Shown here piece by piece: positions 1-12,063 of a DNA stretch of 64,000 nt; positions within the stretch are counted from its first letter, which is position 1; each line of letters begins with the position of its first letter. This stretch comes from Trichobilharzia regenti (lineage: Eukaryota > Platyhelminthes > Trematoda > Strigeidida > Schistosomatidae). The notes under the pieces were generated by a model. The model saw nothing but the letters and a program-made list of their open reading frames with translations. It searched no databases and had not been told where the DNA came from. The stretch is from positions 55,867,267 through 55,931,266 of the forward strand of contig OX235270.1 in assembly GCA_944472135.2 (NCBI GenBank), written 5' to 3'. Made by a program: the position numbers and the translations under genes.

Positions 1-60
1 CTTTGTGTCCTTTAGAATTTCTTGAGTTAACCAAGCTGATTTTGTTATATAGATATATAA

Positions 61-393
61 TTTGGTTGGACTTCAGTAACTGGTGTGATGTGTCTAGTCT
101 TTTGTTTGGTGCAAACTGAATTCTGTCAGTCAGGTTTGCAATTTGTCCAACATTCTAGGTAGCTGACTATCATGGTGCACATCGATTTGATGATGTTAGA
201 TGTTTGAAGGTAACCTTGGAAGAAGCCTTGGACCTGCCGATTGCCTCCAACCATCTCGTATCATCCAATCGATATGCACCGTGATGTCGAGCTACCTAGA
301 ATGGTTGCCACATTGCAAACCTGACTGATAGAGCTCAGTTTGCACCAAATAAAGGACTAGATACATCACACTAGTTACTAGTGTCCAATCAAA
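61..393. repeat. Imperfect fold-back (inverted) repeat, Sm-alpha-like family
   Basis: The left arm (61-202) and right arm (252-393) are imperfect reverse complements. Shared blocks include GGTGCAAACTGA, CAGTCAGGTTTGCAA and ATTCTAGGTAGCT read in opposite directions. About 50 bases separate the arms. The centre-right part (CCTGCCGATTGCCTCCAACC, from about 235) resembles the sequence that follows the hammerhead ribozyme at 574-600, so both probably belong to one repeat family arranged head to head. The identity with Sm-alpha is inferred from the adjacent ribozyme, not from a database comparison. Confidence 0.7.
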
Positions 394-477
394 GTATTCA
401 GTACAGTCCTACAGAAAGTCAGCCGCTAGCCCGAATACCTCACTGGTAATGTCTCTGACTGCAGCACTGGCTGACGC

Positions 478-491
478 GGGTTCAAATCTCA
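478..491 (+). promoter_or_regulatory. Possible RNA polymerase III B-box of the ribozyme-bearing SINE
   Basis: GGGTTCAAATCTC lies about 40 bases upstream of the hammerhead and resembles the tRNA-type B-box GGTTCRANYCC. Schistosome Sm-alpha SINEs are known to pair a pol III promoter with a hammerhead, so the position is sensible. No clear A-box was identified, so the call is tentative. Confidence 0.35.
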
Positions 492-517
492 AAAAGGACA
501 TGAGTTTCTTCAAGGTT

Positions 518-577
518 GCAGATACGCCTTGCTGACGAGTGCCAACTAGCACGAAACCTAGGTCCAAGGCTTCCTGC
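518..577 (+). ncRNA. Type I hammerhead ribozyme
   Basis: This is a self-cleaving RNA motif with all core elements in order. Stem I is GCAG (518-521) plus GCCTTG (526-531), pairing with CAAGGC (565-570) and CTGC (574-577) across an ATAC/TTC internal loop. The conserved CTGACGA is at 532-538. Stem II is GTGC/GCAC (539-542/549-552) with loop CAACTA. GAAA is at 553-556. Stem III is minimal, CC-TA-GG (557-562). The cleavage triplet GTC is at 562-564, with the predicted cut after 564. The open stem I and tiny stem III match the type I hammerheads known from schistosome Sm-alpha SINEs and from some Penelope-like elements. Such short stem III forms usually work best as dimers, so activity of this single copy is inferred only. 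Confidence 0.85.
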
Positions 578-600
578 CGGTTGCCTATAATCATCTAATA

Positions 601-1702
601 TATATACATATATATATCGAACAAAATACTTTCTGACTTGTGGTAGGAAAGGAAAGTAAACGTTGTGGAATAGTACATACCATTTGTATTACTGAATAAC
701 AAACGTGTGATCATTTACTACCAAAAATGAAGAAATATCCTTCAAGTCCTCTTAAGATATTTTTAAATTATAAAACAAAACAGTGAAATATGTAGAAAAT
801 TTTCTTGTACTCTCATAATTAGACTATCTGGAATAACTCGAAAGCCAGGGTTTATATGAACTTCAATCACTTTCCATGTTTATTTAGACAATGAATTTAA
901 ATTTCTGGGGGCAGATTACTGTAGAAGATGGTAGGTGAATTAGGCATATGTCTGTTAGAAAACGTAAATACAGTCGTTTATACCAAACAGGTTGTCCATG
1001 TTTAGCTAAGAGCAGAGGCACAGTTTTTAAAACTAGGGGATCACACAGCGAATATTCAGTATAGTGACTCAGATGTACACATTATCTTTATACCACAGTA
1101 TATGATAAATCCACTCAATTTGACTCTAAATATTCGATTTCAAGTCATTTAGCGAATGTTCTGTGTTGTTCTGAGGACCTCTTGACTTAAGGCAAAATTC
1201 TTCTCATCCTAAAATTATATTTCTTGTTTTAAAAAGATTGCAAATAGGTTGTACTCAATTAGAGGAGAAATATTTATCTGTCTTGCGAGGGTAACTGAGC
1301 TTTTTAAAACCTGATCTGCTACCATTTATCAAAATTATTTATTTACATTTAAAAATCTTTGATATTGGGACTAAAGCATTGACAGTCTTTGCGAATTTAA
1401 GAGATTAGTAAATTGAGGTATAGTGCGGAAGAAAAAATCAAGTTAATGTAGATTTGCTTGATTACAAATGAATAGCAAAAGAATTTCCATGCAAAGAAGA
1501 GTACCAGTAGATACATTAATTCCAGAACCTCTCATTCTTACAACCATCAAACTAAATCTATAATCGTCAGATTTGGTAACAGGTGGAACGTACTTAGAAA
1601 ATCATGAATTGTCGACTTATTTAATCTGACTGTTGTTCACTTCTTTTGATAATAAAGCAAGTTGAATAAAGTGTAGATCAGTTGACTCTAGCGGAGTTTC
1701 CT

Positions 1703-1767
<65 letters not shown>

Positions 1768-4700
1768 AGAAATAGTGAATGATTTATCGGTGTAACAGTT
1801 TTAACAAACTGTGTTCTAACACAATTAGAAGTGGATGACACAGTCTAATACAGACTATTGTACATTGATTATTCATCGTATCAATGAGTGTCAGAACATT
1901 CAATCATAACATGAATAGTTTGTATATTTTATAGATATTCAGATAATTGATTACATTTTATCTTTCTACATATAACTATTATGGTTACTAAGACCTACTT
2001 GAATAAAATATAAGAATTCTAGAATTTGTAGTGTGCTTGCAAATCCGTCTTGAGGCTCATATTAATAAAGTTGTTTTAAGTATTCTATAAAAATATCATT
2101 TGTTAATACAATTTATTCACCTATATCTATTCATAAAAAATTACCACTAGTTATCAAATCAGTTCATCTTATTATAGGATGACATTTTGGATTGTGAGAA
2201 AATGTAGTACAACTGAATATGTTTTAATAAAATAAACTCTCATATTACTTATTTGTGCAGATTGTTGATTGCCTTTGTTAACTATGAAATATCGACTAGA
2301 ACAAACAAATTACTAAATTAAGTGATACTTTATTCATTTTACCAACCAGTGTAAATGAACACATCAATAGATAATTTACATTGTTTATTAGATTTCAAAA
2401 GGTGTTTTTTTATTTGATTAGGTAAGTTGACTACAGGGTGAATGAATATCAAGTGAAACTGAAACAAGCATCTAGTTGATAACATAATTAAAACCGGTTA
2501 ATTAGGTGGTACTCTGGTAACCATACCCATGAGGTGTACTAGTTCAGTGATAATAATCGATACGTAAGCCATCAATGCAGTAAGATACACTAGTTCTAGC
2601 CGCCATTACTACATGTTTCTATCTAATATTTTGCCTGTCAGGATACTCAAGAGTTTTAAGCATCAAAGATAATTAAACTAAAGTTCAATACTTAAGCATA
2701 TGGCTATGATATCATGATATCTAATTCTGATTAATACAATGCTTAGTAAACCATTCTTCAGCATTTTGCGACGGATAGTATACGTGAATTCAGGGAATAC
2801 AACTTTATGAAGTCTCACTACCGTCGATGATAACAAGAAAGGAGTGCATGAAAGCCACTATGATATGTGGGGACTCACATTATTTGAAATGGAGAATGAT
2901 ATTCGATCACTGATAACACCCTACCACTTAAGTATTAATGGTGTTATTTATTCTAATAGTCAGAAGGAATCTGAAATAAAACGTATTGAAAAAATTCATT
3001 CTGTGACAGGTTTATGAAGGTGTTCTGAAAACTATTATATCACTTATTTCAAGATCCAACTTAGTGGTATGGAAATGAGCCTTAAAGGATGATGAGATAA
3101 TCTAAAATTTTGAAAATACCTCAAAAAATTTTCATATCAAGTAAGCTTTGGAAGCAATATCTAGAGAATCATGATAAATCATGATGACAGCAAAGCTCTT
3201 ATCTGACTTAAGTTGTTAGAGGTAGAAAATATTTGGTAGCTAAGTTGGCGTGCAAGCAAAACTAGAATAAGTTGGAAATAAACCAGGAAAGCTAAAGGAA
3301 GACATGGTAGAAATTACTAAATTCACTGACTATTCGTCCGAGCAATATAGGAAAATGTTGCCAGTCTTGGTGAAGTTGATGTGACCACAAACCACATAGT
3401 TAGAGAGACTTAGTAACATAGTTAAGTGCCACCCTACCTGTAACAAGCACATCCAAGCATTATCTTCACACTAATTTTGCTATCATATTTCTTTTGTCTA
3501 GTTCGCCTTTCTCTTTCGACACTATATTTTGTTACCTTGGATAAGACTTCCATTTGTTTTTCTTATTTTTGTACCTTGTACTTCATGTGCATGTATGACA
3601 CGCGCTAAACAGAGCCACTGAGCAGTAATACCAGATCACATATTGAAAACGTCGAACTCATATCTTTCAGTGAGAAAACTCATCTAACAGGAAGAAACTC
3701 CGGCAGTTATCGGTACTTTTCTCCACTGAAGGATGGATGTCTACCTGCAATTCAGGCCTCAACAAAACCAGTATTGCTAACATACGTTTTGGTATATGTT
3801 GAAAACTATTTATCCAATTTAACTGTTACAATTATTGATTTATTAAGAGGTGACCATTTACCACTCCATTTTTATTCGAGTGATGAAATTATCTTTCCTC
3901 TAAGAACTTCGTTCATATATAATATACATATATACATATATATATATATATGCATGGTGAAAAGTATCACTCCTTAAGACCTAACTTTATTGACGAAATG
4001 TGGACTCATATATTGTCGTGGGTTTAATTTGTTACTAGGTCAACAATAACTAACTAGCAAGTGTACTCTGGTCTTCATTTCTTGATGTAAGCTAACTTTC
4101 AATTATAAAAAATTCTCCGACTTCAGTAGTGTTTAATGCAGCTTTAAATCTAGGAGAAGACACGATTTCATACAGATTACTGATGCGCTTCGATGATGTC
4201 AACAATCATTAAAACTGAGTATAGGGCGTTCTGCCAATCTGTTTATCCCAATATGTAATAGCAAACTGCAAAAGTTCAGCTTAGACGACTATTCCATTTT
4301 CTTTCGAGTAACCTAACAGCTGTCAACACTGCCACCACAAATGAGTTTTTCAATGATCCAAGAATGAAGTTTAACAGTTTATTCATAACGGTGGGATTAA
4401 TTTAAATAATTTACAATACTCATAATTTCATCTAAAAACAAGATGTATTCTTAAAATATCAGATGATATAATAGACAGAGACCTATACTAGCTGAGACTA
4501 GATTTCACTTTTCGTAGCCATCCTTAAAGTTGTATGGCTGCAGCTAAAAGTACGCGAATCAAAGATACCACAATAAATCTTCACTGCTAATCTGCATTTC
4601 ACATTTAATCAGACATTATAAAGAGGCGATCAGGATAACTGTCATTCGACCCACACTATCATAGTTTACTTCAGCACAGCAACAGGAAATAGCAGAAAAA

Positions 4701-5464
4701 TAAAACGATAAAATCGGATCAGAAAGCACGTAAATCGTCAACAGTCTAAGGGAGCAAATTAAAATAAGGGAAAGATGCAAAGGAAATGTAAAACAAGCTG
4801 ACAATTCAGAGAAATGTAACGTGTAGACATCTCGAACCATCTTAACCTTTATCATTTTAATTTTAGCCATTTAATTAAGTCGTCTCATATGCCCTAAATA
4901 AATACCTGGAGTTTCGTACTACTCGAATGTTAGGTAATATGAAAACATCGCATTTTGACTTTAGTGATTTTTCTTCTTATCAACTCCTGCTCTCTATTTA
5001 CTTTGTATTAGACTAATCAATGCCAAAATACACTTCACACGTGCCGTAACCAGTCCAGCACAATGTCTTCATTCCTTTAAATTACTAGCCTACATTTGCT
5101 TTTTACGTGGACTTCTAAAGAAAACTCATGATATATCAGGATGATATTTCAAGCATATGTCTGCAACTGTTCTTCACATTGCTGGGTGATAATCTAGCTT
5201 TACAACAGTTCATATTAATAATGTTCAAGGTCTGTCTGTAAAAAACTCCTGCAAATCAAATTTCACTGACAACACTTGTTGGTTCTTTCTGTCTCTTGAT
5301 GATTTACTTTTGAATTCTTTCCAGCTAAGCTAGCACTCACTTTCTGTGTAAGGATCATGTCGTCTCTGTAGGCTTCAATTTTTATCTATTAGTTCACCTG
5401 CCTCTGAGGAACAAAATATGCCAACCGAACTCAGAGTTTACTTTCTCAACAAATCATCAAGTTC
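601..5464. other. No recognised gene; AT-rich sequence with TA microsatellites
   Basis: No reading frame here shows a recognisable domain. A long TA run lies at about 1706-1762 and a shorter TATA-rich patch at about 3915-3952. The short frames that cross the TA runs encode only tyrosine/isoleucine repeats and are not genes. Confidence 0.6.
1706..1762. repeat. (TA)n microsatellite
   Basis: An almost uninterrupted TA dinucleotide tract of about 56 bases, directly visible. Such tracts vary in length and can form hairpins. The tyrosine/isoleucine frame across it is an artefact of the repeat. Confidence 0.95.
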
Positions 5465-5475
5465 ATATCATTGTG

Positions 5476-5774
5476 TAGCGGTTAGGATTCCTGGTTCTCA
5501 CCCAGGGGGCCCGGGTTCGACTCCCGGTGCGGGAGCGCTTTGTGCGTCTGTGGCATAGCTGTTAGGACGCTCGCCAACCATACACATGGTCCGGGGTTCG
5601 ATCCCCGGCTGACGCACTCCTTTACCTCCTTAAGCCAGAAATAATCCTGGTAAAGAGGAACGGTTGGGGATGAGGCTAGCAACCCCATTCTGTAAAATAA
5701 ACACTTCTACAGAAACTTCAAGCCACTAGTTTGAAGCCCTATGTTCCACTGGGAACGTGAAGGAAAATAAAAAA
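5476..5774 (+). repeat. SINE with two tRNA-like heads and an RTE-like tail
   Basis: The insertion is flanked by a perfect 11-bp duplication, ATATCATTGTG, at 5465-5475 and 5775-5785. The first head (5476-5535) is a tRNA-Glu(CTC)-like sequence: TAGCGGTTAGGATTCCTGG, the CTC anticodon loop and the B-box GGTTCGACTCC. Its 5' acceptor strand is missing, so the copy is 5'-truncated. The second head (5544-5616) has a nearly paired acceptor stem (GCGTCTG with CTGACGC) and the B-box GGTTCGATCCC. The tail (about 5640-5774) carries GATGAGGCTAGCAACCCC and ends GAAGCCCTATGTTCC...GGAAC...AAGG, very like the end of the RTE fragment at 16400-16430. This suggests mobilisation by an RTE-type LINE. Confidence 0.85.
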
Positions 5775-5785
5775 ATATCATTGTG

Positions 5786-8700
5786 GTTTTATAAAGCATT
5801 GAGAAAATTTCGCACAACTCTATCTTGGTTTAGACCAGCAAATAGACTAACAAACCAGTTTTATTGTCATCCATCGCATAGTTGGAGTTCTTCCGGGAGA
5901 ATTACGAATAAAACCCTTTGAAACTTCAGAAACGGTGACTGTTAATATTTCAAAGTTCAAATTAGCCTAATCATAACGCTTGCACTAAACCTAGGCAGTA
6001 AAACATTATACATTTCACCTTTGAATTTTCTTCTAATTCTATGTCTGTCATAATATACACCTTCTGTTACTATATCTTTCTACAGCTTATGATACGAATG
6101 CTTCAGTACTGGAATTTAATCCGTTCTTTTGACTAATTTACATTATCTAGTCCAACGACTTTATCTCGCTTCAGAAGTTTCCATAGTCCTCTGTGATTAT
6201 TAGTTCCACTTTATAAAATTAATTTCGGATTTTCTGATGCTTAAGGCGAAGTTGTGTTGCGTTAACTGAATAATTTTTATCCTCTCCACAGAAGTAGGTG
6301 ACAGGGTACTATGGATGTTTGCGCGCTTACTTTGATCATATGCTTCGTAACACACTGCACGGTAAACGCTTATCCCGAATAGCGATTATTAATTATATAA
6401 ATACAAATTTGTCAGCTGGTTAACAATACTTCCAAAAAAGAAGCAGCAGAAGATTAACTGCAGACAGATCCATTAAAATCAACAAGATAAATAATTAGTT
6501 AGATTTTTTCAATAATTTGTGAATGAAACAATTTTCTTTTGTTGCTTTCATAATTAGTAGAGCATTTTGTGAACCAACAGAGATTTATCATGTCAAATAA
6601 ATATTTTAACAAATAACGTACCAGTATGTTAGAAAAACTAAAATAACTTTTCACGAAAATAGTAATGTTTTGGGGCAGTTGTAAGTTCGTAATATGTATG
6701 TCCTAGCCACATTGTGCGAGCAATATCAAACGTAGTTACAGGTTGCCAAATACAGTATATAGGTCAAGTAAAAAGATTTTAAAACTTGACACAGATGTGA
6801 TTACACACTATGAACCCATCTCCTTCAAAAAGCGTTGTCGATTATAATAGGGATGTATTAAAAATGTAACGGTATGGAAAACACAAGACGAAACCAGCTA
6901 CAACTAGAATGGCAGTTACTTGGAACCGGTTGATTAAATGACAATAAGCATATTGATGAGTGAAATCGATCGAAAATTGGAAAAAGACGTTGTATGTGTG
7001 CATTAGGTCCACAATATATTCTTCAATTTATGCATAAGCAAAATATTTTGACAGCCTATTTTGCGACAAATGGTAGAAAAAAACCATCTATCCACTTCAA
7101 TCTTTCATATTCATTTGTATATTTAGTGATTTATGTGATTTCCAGTGCTTGCTAAGTATGAATAGTTGTTTTTATTCCTTCCAATGAACATACAAATAAA
7201 TTTTTGAGGTAGCAAAAGTAATCGACAAACAAGAAGATAAACAAATTCTTACATTATCTGCAAATATGCGTATACCAGTGATCACTTCCTCCTTCTATGC
7301 ATATACATACTGTATAATAATAAGGATTTTTGTTACACATTTCCAAAGTTATTCTCATAACCTAAGCTATAATAATATATAATGTGCTGAAATAATTGCT
7401 AAGGCATTTTTCTATCAGTTTGTTTCTGGAATATTACATTTTACGCTGTAATATACGATATCATGAGGAGTAATGCTTATATGAAGTGTTTATAGAGTGA
7501 TATATTTTCTGTACTAGATAATGTACACTAGTGCAACTATTGTATCCACATATGTATATTGGGAAAAAAAACCTGGTATTCAAACCAATACAAGGATTTT
7601 GAATTGTTTAAAATTTCAGAATGAAGTTGCTAATCTCCTCGACAGAGTTATTATTGCCTTAATAGAAAACCTACAGAAGTAGTGGTCGAAATGGGATTCA
7701 GAAAAATGAAAGTAGCAGAATTTAAAAACGGTATCTTGTGGATAAGGTCTTATTAAGTTTCCAAATATTGTTTGCAGATGGATGCAGAGATAAGCAACAA
7801 TATTGGGATAAATAAGACTTAAACAGAAGTATACTAATTTGTTACACTAAAACCTCAAGACAACAGAAAATGTACTCGTCGACTTTATTTGTGCATAAAT
7901 TGAGAGCTGTCTCGTTCACGTTTTCAAAGATTTAACTAGCAATTACTAATCATCACAGGGCCTGTACATCTCTACAGCATTTATAGTAATAATCATTTAA
8001 ATCATGCACTAGTGAGATGTCCTCAGTATGACTGGATTTATCCGTGTTCGAAATTATTCCCAGTTTTTCTACATTCACACCTTGGCATTCAATAAATACT
8101 GTGATTTGCAACAGATATTTTAATTAAGCGTCAGAAAACAAGATCACATTGTCACCTGAATAATTGTGATATAACTTCATTTATGCAACAGTTATGTATA
8201 TTACAACCTAGTTTGATAAACAAAAGGTCTTGTTTTTATTTGTTTCACTGATTTTTGTAGAATTCAGTTTTATATAAACAGAACAATAGTGTAACAGTTT
8301 TATGCAGCTTGAGAGCATACATTTTTTTTGATCAAAACAACGAGAAGAGCGAATGACATGGAGATGAAAGGAGTCACAGAAAAATTACTGAGACATCTGT
8401 AGACATTTGCTTATTGTGTTACATGTACCTTGTAATCATCTGCCTAATATTTGTACTTGTTTTTCAAAGAAAAGTATCACTTGAACACATCACAGTGACC
8501 TCTTGAATATTTACAGGATATTTTTTTTGACAACTTCACTATCTAATCCTATTCAGAGGTGACACACTGGAAAATCATAAGAGTGTATAAATGCAAAACT
8601 ACCGAAGGTAAGGTAAGACTGAACAGATATTTTTTCTTAATTTAGGATTTAAAAAGAACCAGGAACCTTGTATAAGTCAATTCTAGAATATTTTGATCTC

Positions 8701-11700
8701 TTTATTACAAGTCTAATTTCATCATATCACCTAACGATGCAATCAAATGCTGTTTGAGGATAAGTGGATCAAGTGGGCACAGTTATTCAGAAATTAAATA
8801 GCATGAATCTATACTTTTAACATGTAAACCTTGTTTAAGGAGATAAAAAACCCCGATATGCTACCCCATAGCTATGTAGTGCCACCTGAATCTCTGTTCT
8901 TACCAATTAGCTCAGAATTTAAAAAAAGTAGAGATATATATAGATCTTGTTTTAATTGTACCAATTCCATTCTAACCAGTTAGTTAGCCAATGAAATTAT
9001 TTTCCATCTTCACTGCTATCTATTCAACGGATGACGTCAATGTTCTGGATTTGAAAAATCCTTGTCTCGAAGCTCTATTTAACTATCACTAATCCACATA
9101 GAATTATCATAACTTTTTTTCATCTACGGAGCAAACTTTTGATTACTACTGTCTATATAACTTCCGTTATTCATTTCTTCTGCCTCTGATTACCTAGCAT
9201 TAATATTCTCTTCCCTTTCGAGCAAATATTATGTCATAGGATCACTTAATGTATGCAATGTATGCATAATTTGACATGGGAATTGTTTTGAATTGTAGTC
9301 ACACGACTGCAATTTCAAAATAGAACGTATTCATATTGCTCTAATTTAAGTCGTTGTCCTTTTGTAGATTAAATTTATTAATCTGAAGAATGCTAAATTT
9401 TCTCATTTATTTTACGGCAAAATTTTCTTTAAGACAAAGCAATGCGCAGTTATTAGTTTGTTTGCAGAAGAAAAGAAATAGATGAAGGAACCAGAGAAGA
9501 TGAGCTATGAGAAAATAACGACGTCTTGACATACATTATACATAGGTATATGCATTATTATTTACACGTGCTACTCATACAACTGTATGGTAAACTCAGG
9601 CGTTACAAAACCCTTGTTAGTGAGCCGTTATTGCATCACCAATCAGGATCTTCATTCTGCAACCAAAACCGTTCGACCAAACTCTAGTTCAAAATCAATT
9701 AACGTATTATAGGTTCCAGTAGTTTGTTTAAAATAATTTTGCTAGAAATACAAGGAGGAAAATTTGAAGTCTCTGTCCAAACGGTTAGTCAATCTGTACT
9801 TAAACAAATACAGACATAAAAACTATATCCGACTAAAAGTTTATAATAATCATCATTTCCTTTTTAAGCTCTTCGTTTTGCTTCTACCACTTTTACTTTT
9901 TCTAAAGCCTACTGTCTGTTTTCATTTTGTATGGAGATAAGCTAACTGTGACTTACTTCACAACACCTGATCTTTAGATTTTCTTAAGAAATTCTTGGTC
10001 GAATAAACGTACTACTAGCTTAACCCAGGCTTTTATTATCTACGTATGTAATCCCTCCTACTTTTGACTTTCAAGACAAGAGAATGTATGGGCACTTTGG
10101 CAAGATATCGGTGGTGCATATGTTTATTTTCTCTCGCATTTCGTCAGCTGAATATGTGGTTTATATACGTAAATATGTAATTTTTTTCATTCATTCATTG
10201 AAAAATACATGCTCATATTTGTCTTTTAGTCACTTTCCTAATATGGATAATTAATATTTCACGGGACAACAAGATCGTCATATCTACTCTTCTTTCTTTC
10301 ATAATCTACTCCTTTTACAAAGAATACGAAAGTAAGATAACCACTTACTTCAAGGCCCTCGGAATAGTTGCTTCTATAATACACAAAAAAATCAATCACA
10401 TCCGAGGCATATTCGATGTTTAATCGATTCATGTTATGCCTAGTAAAAATTATAGTTATAATTTATCAGATGCTTATAAAAGTGAAGAACACCTCAGCGT
10501 AAAGCAGACCTCAAAATGACCAGCTAGAAACTATCCACAATACAGTGAACTTATCGAATACTGTAATAAAGCAGTAAATTGAATAAATGAAAACAGTAAT
10601 TTGTTGATATCAGTAGTGGTCATTGAGTGTATAATAAAGAGCGGTAAATTCATTCTTCTTGACTGAAAACACTAAAATAGCATTGTTCCTGTGTTCATAA
10701 ATCTATTTAAGTATTTGATAATTTTTTATTGCTCAATTTTGACTAATACCCTTTAAAAATTTGAATAATAGACAGGGTAGAAATTCAAGTTAAATTGAAC
10801 AAAAAACAGAATAAGAAAAACGGTGTTATAGTTGATATGTACCATTGGATAAGACTCTTGTGAGACACTTACTTGAAGGCAAGTAAATTAAAAGTTAAAA
10901 CTAGAAGCAAATACTTTGTTCCATAACTGAAACCGACAGAAATTACCAATACTATTAACCATTAACTTCATAGGTTGACGTACGAGTAATAGTGCCTCTA
11001 AAATTGCTCAGTACCGTAAAGACATTTTTAACCAGTTAATGCAAATCTGAAATCTTGGGAATTAAGATTCTATTAGATCGAAAATTTGTTTCAATGTCAG
11101 TCTTGTCACAGATGGACAGTTAGGGAATTACTGTTTCAGATGAAACGAAAACCTTCATTTTGGAATTCCTTAACCTGTGACTGGATGGTCGACTGACTTG
11201 TCTCATAAACTGAGCCTACTGGTCAGATCATGGTGGAGTACTTCCAAGTTGGACCAAATTACGACGAAACTGCTCTCAAGTGCTTCTTAGTTTTCAATGC
11301 TACTGTAGCTGATATCGGTTCATGATGAAATCAACACTGAGGTTAATCAAAAAACCTACAGAACTAAAAATCTAAAACTTGTTTTGGTTGGACAGACACC
11401 TATAATTTCGTCATTTAACCATCGATTAAAAGACTGTTGTCAAAGTCAATGATATTTAGTCATTTCTCATTTTTCACCTTCAAAAAGACCTAATCTCCTT
11501 TCTATATAGAAAAGACAGTAACACATTTTTCTTGCTGCCATCTTGATTCTTTTATGATTTGACTGGATCACTCTTCGTGAAAAAACTAAATAAACATTCA
11601 ACACCTCAATTCCTTAAATTCACATACTCGTACTAATTATAAAACACTTCCGATTTTCTTCCACATGTTACAATAATACAAAAAATCATAAATTTATTTT

Positions 11701-11858
11701 GCACTATCTTATCACTCTCAATGACTAATAACATTTTCAAAAGAAATGAAGACGATTAATGAGACAATGAGTCAGGAACATATTTCCTAATTCAAATGAA
11801 TTTCAGCGACTGACTGGTAACGTTAGTTCTCACTCTTATCGTTGAAATATGCACTTAC
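5786..11858. other. No recognised gene; AT-rich sequence
   Basis: No conserved domain, RNA gene, terminal repeat or target duplication was recognised by eye here. Frames are short and of low complexity. It may be intergenic or a long intron of a gene whose putative exon lies at 11859-12063. Confidence 0.5.
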
Positions 11859-12063
11859 CTAATTCAATTTCAATTTCTTTCCCAAGTGTATACATTGATT
11901 TTCCAGTTGTGTTTGATGTCACGGTTGAAGGTGACGTTGAAATGGCGGTAGTGGCTGCAATCTGATCTGTAGATATGGAATCATTTGTACTGGATGTGAC
12001 TGGTGTTGACAGTAGATAGGAAGATGGAGAACGAATCTGTGTATTTAATAAGCTTTGATTTCT
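11859..12063 (-). CDS. Putative host exon, Ser/Thr-rich segment
   Basis: On the minus strand a 205-bp open segment encodes about 68 residues rich in serine and threonine (for example TSSTNDSISTDQIAATTAIS). It is bordered by splice-like signals. The upstream side has a pyrimidine-rich run ending in AAAACAG. The downstream side ends AG followed by GTAAGTGC, a strong donor. Its length leaves a one-base phase shift, as internal exons may. The composition suggests a low-complexity or mucin-like linker. No family was recognised and no partner exon was firmly identified, so this could be a chance frame. Confidence 0.3.

Noticed and set aside
1617..1841. Protein-coding frame across the TA repeat
   Set aside because: It consists largely of an Ile/Tyr dipeptide repeat from the microsatellite.
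5476..5616. Two tandem functional tRNA genes
   Set aside because: The first lacks its 5' acceptor strand, the second has a distorted anticodon arm (ACCAT/ATGGT with a four-base loop), and both lie inside an insertion with target duplications and a LINE-like tail. They are SINE heads.
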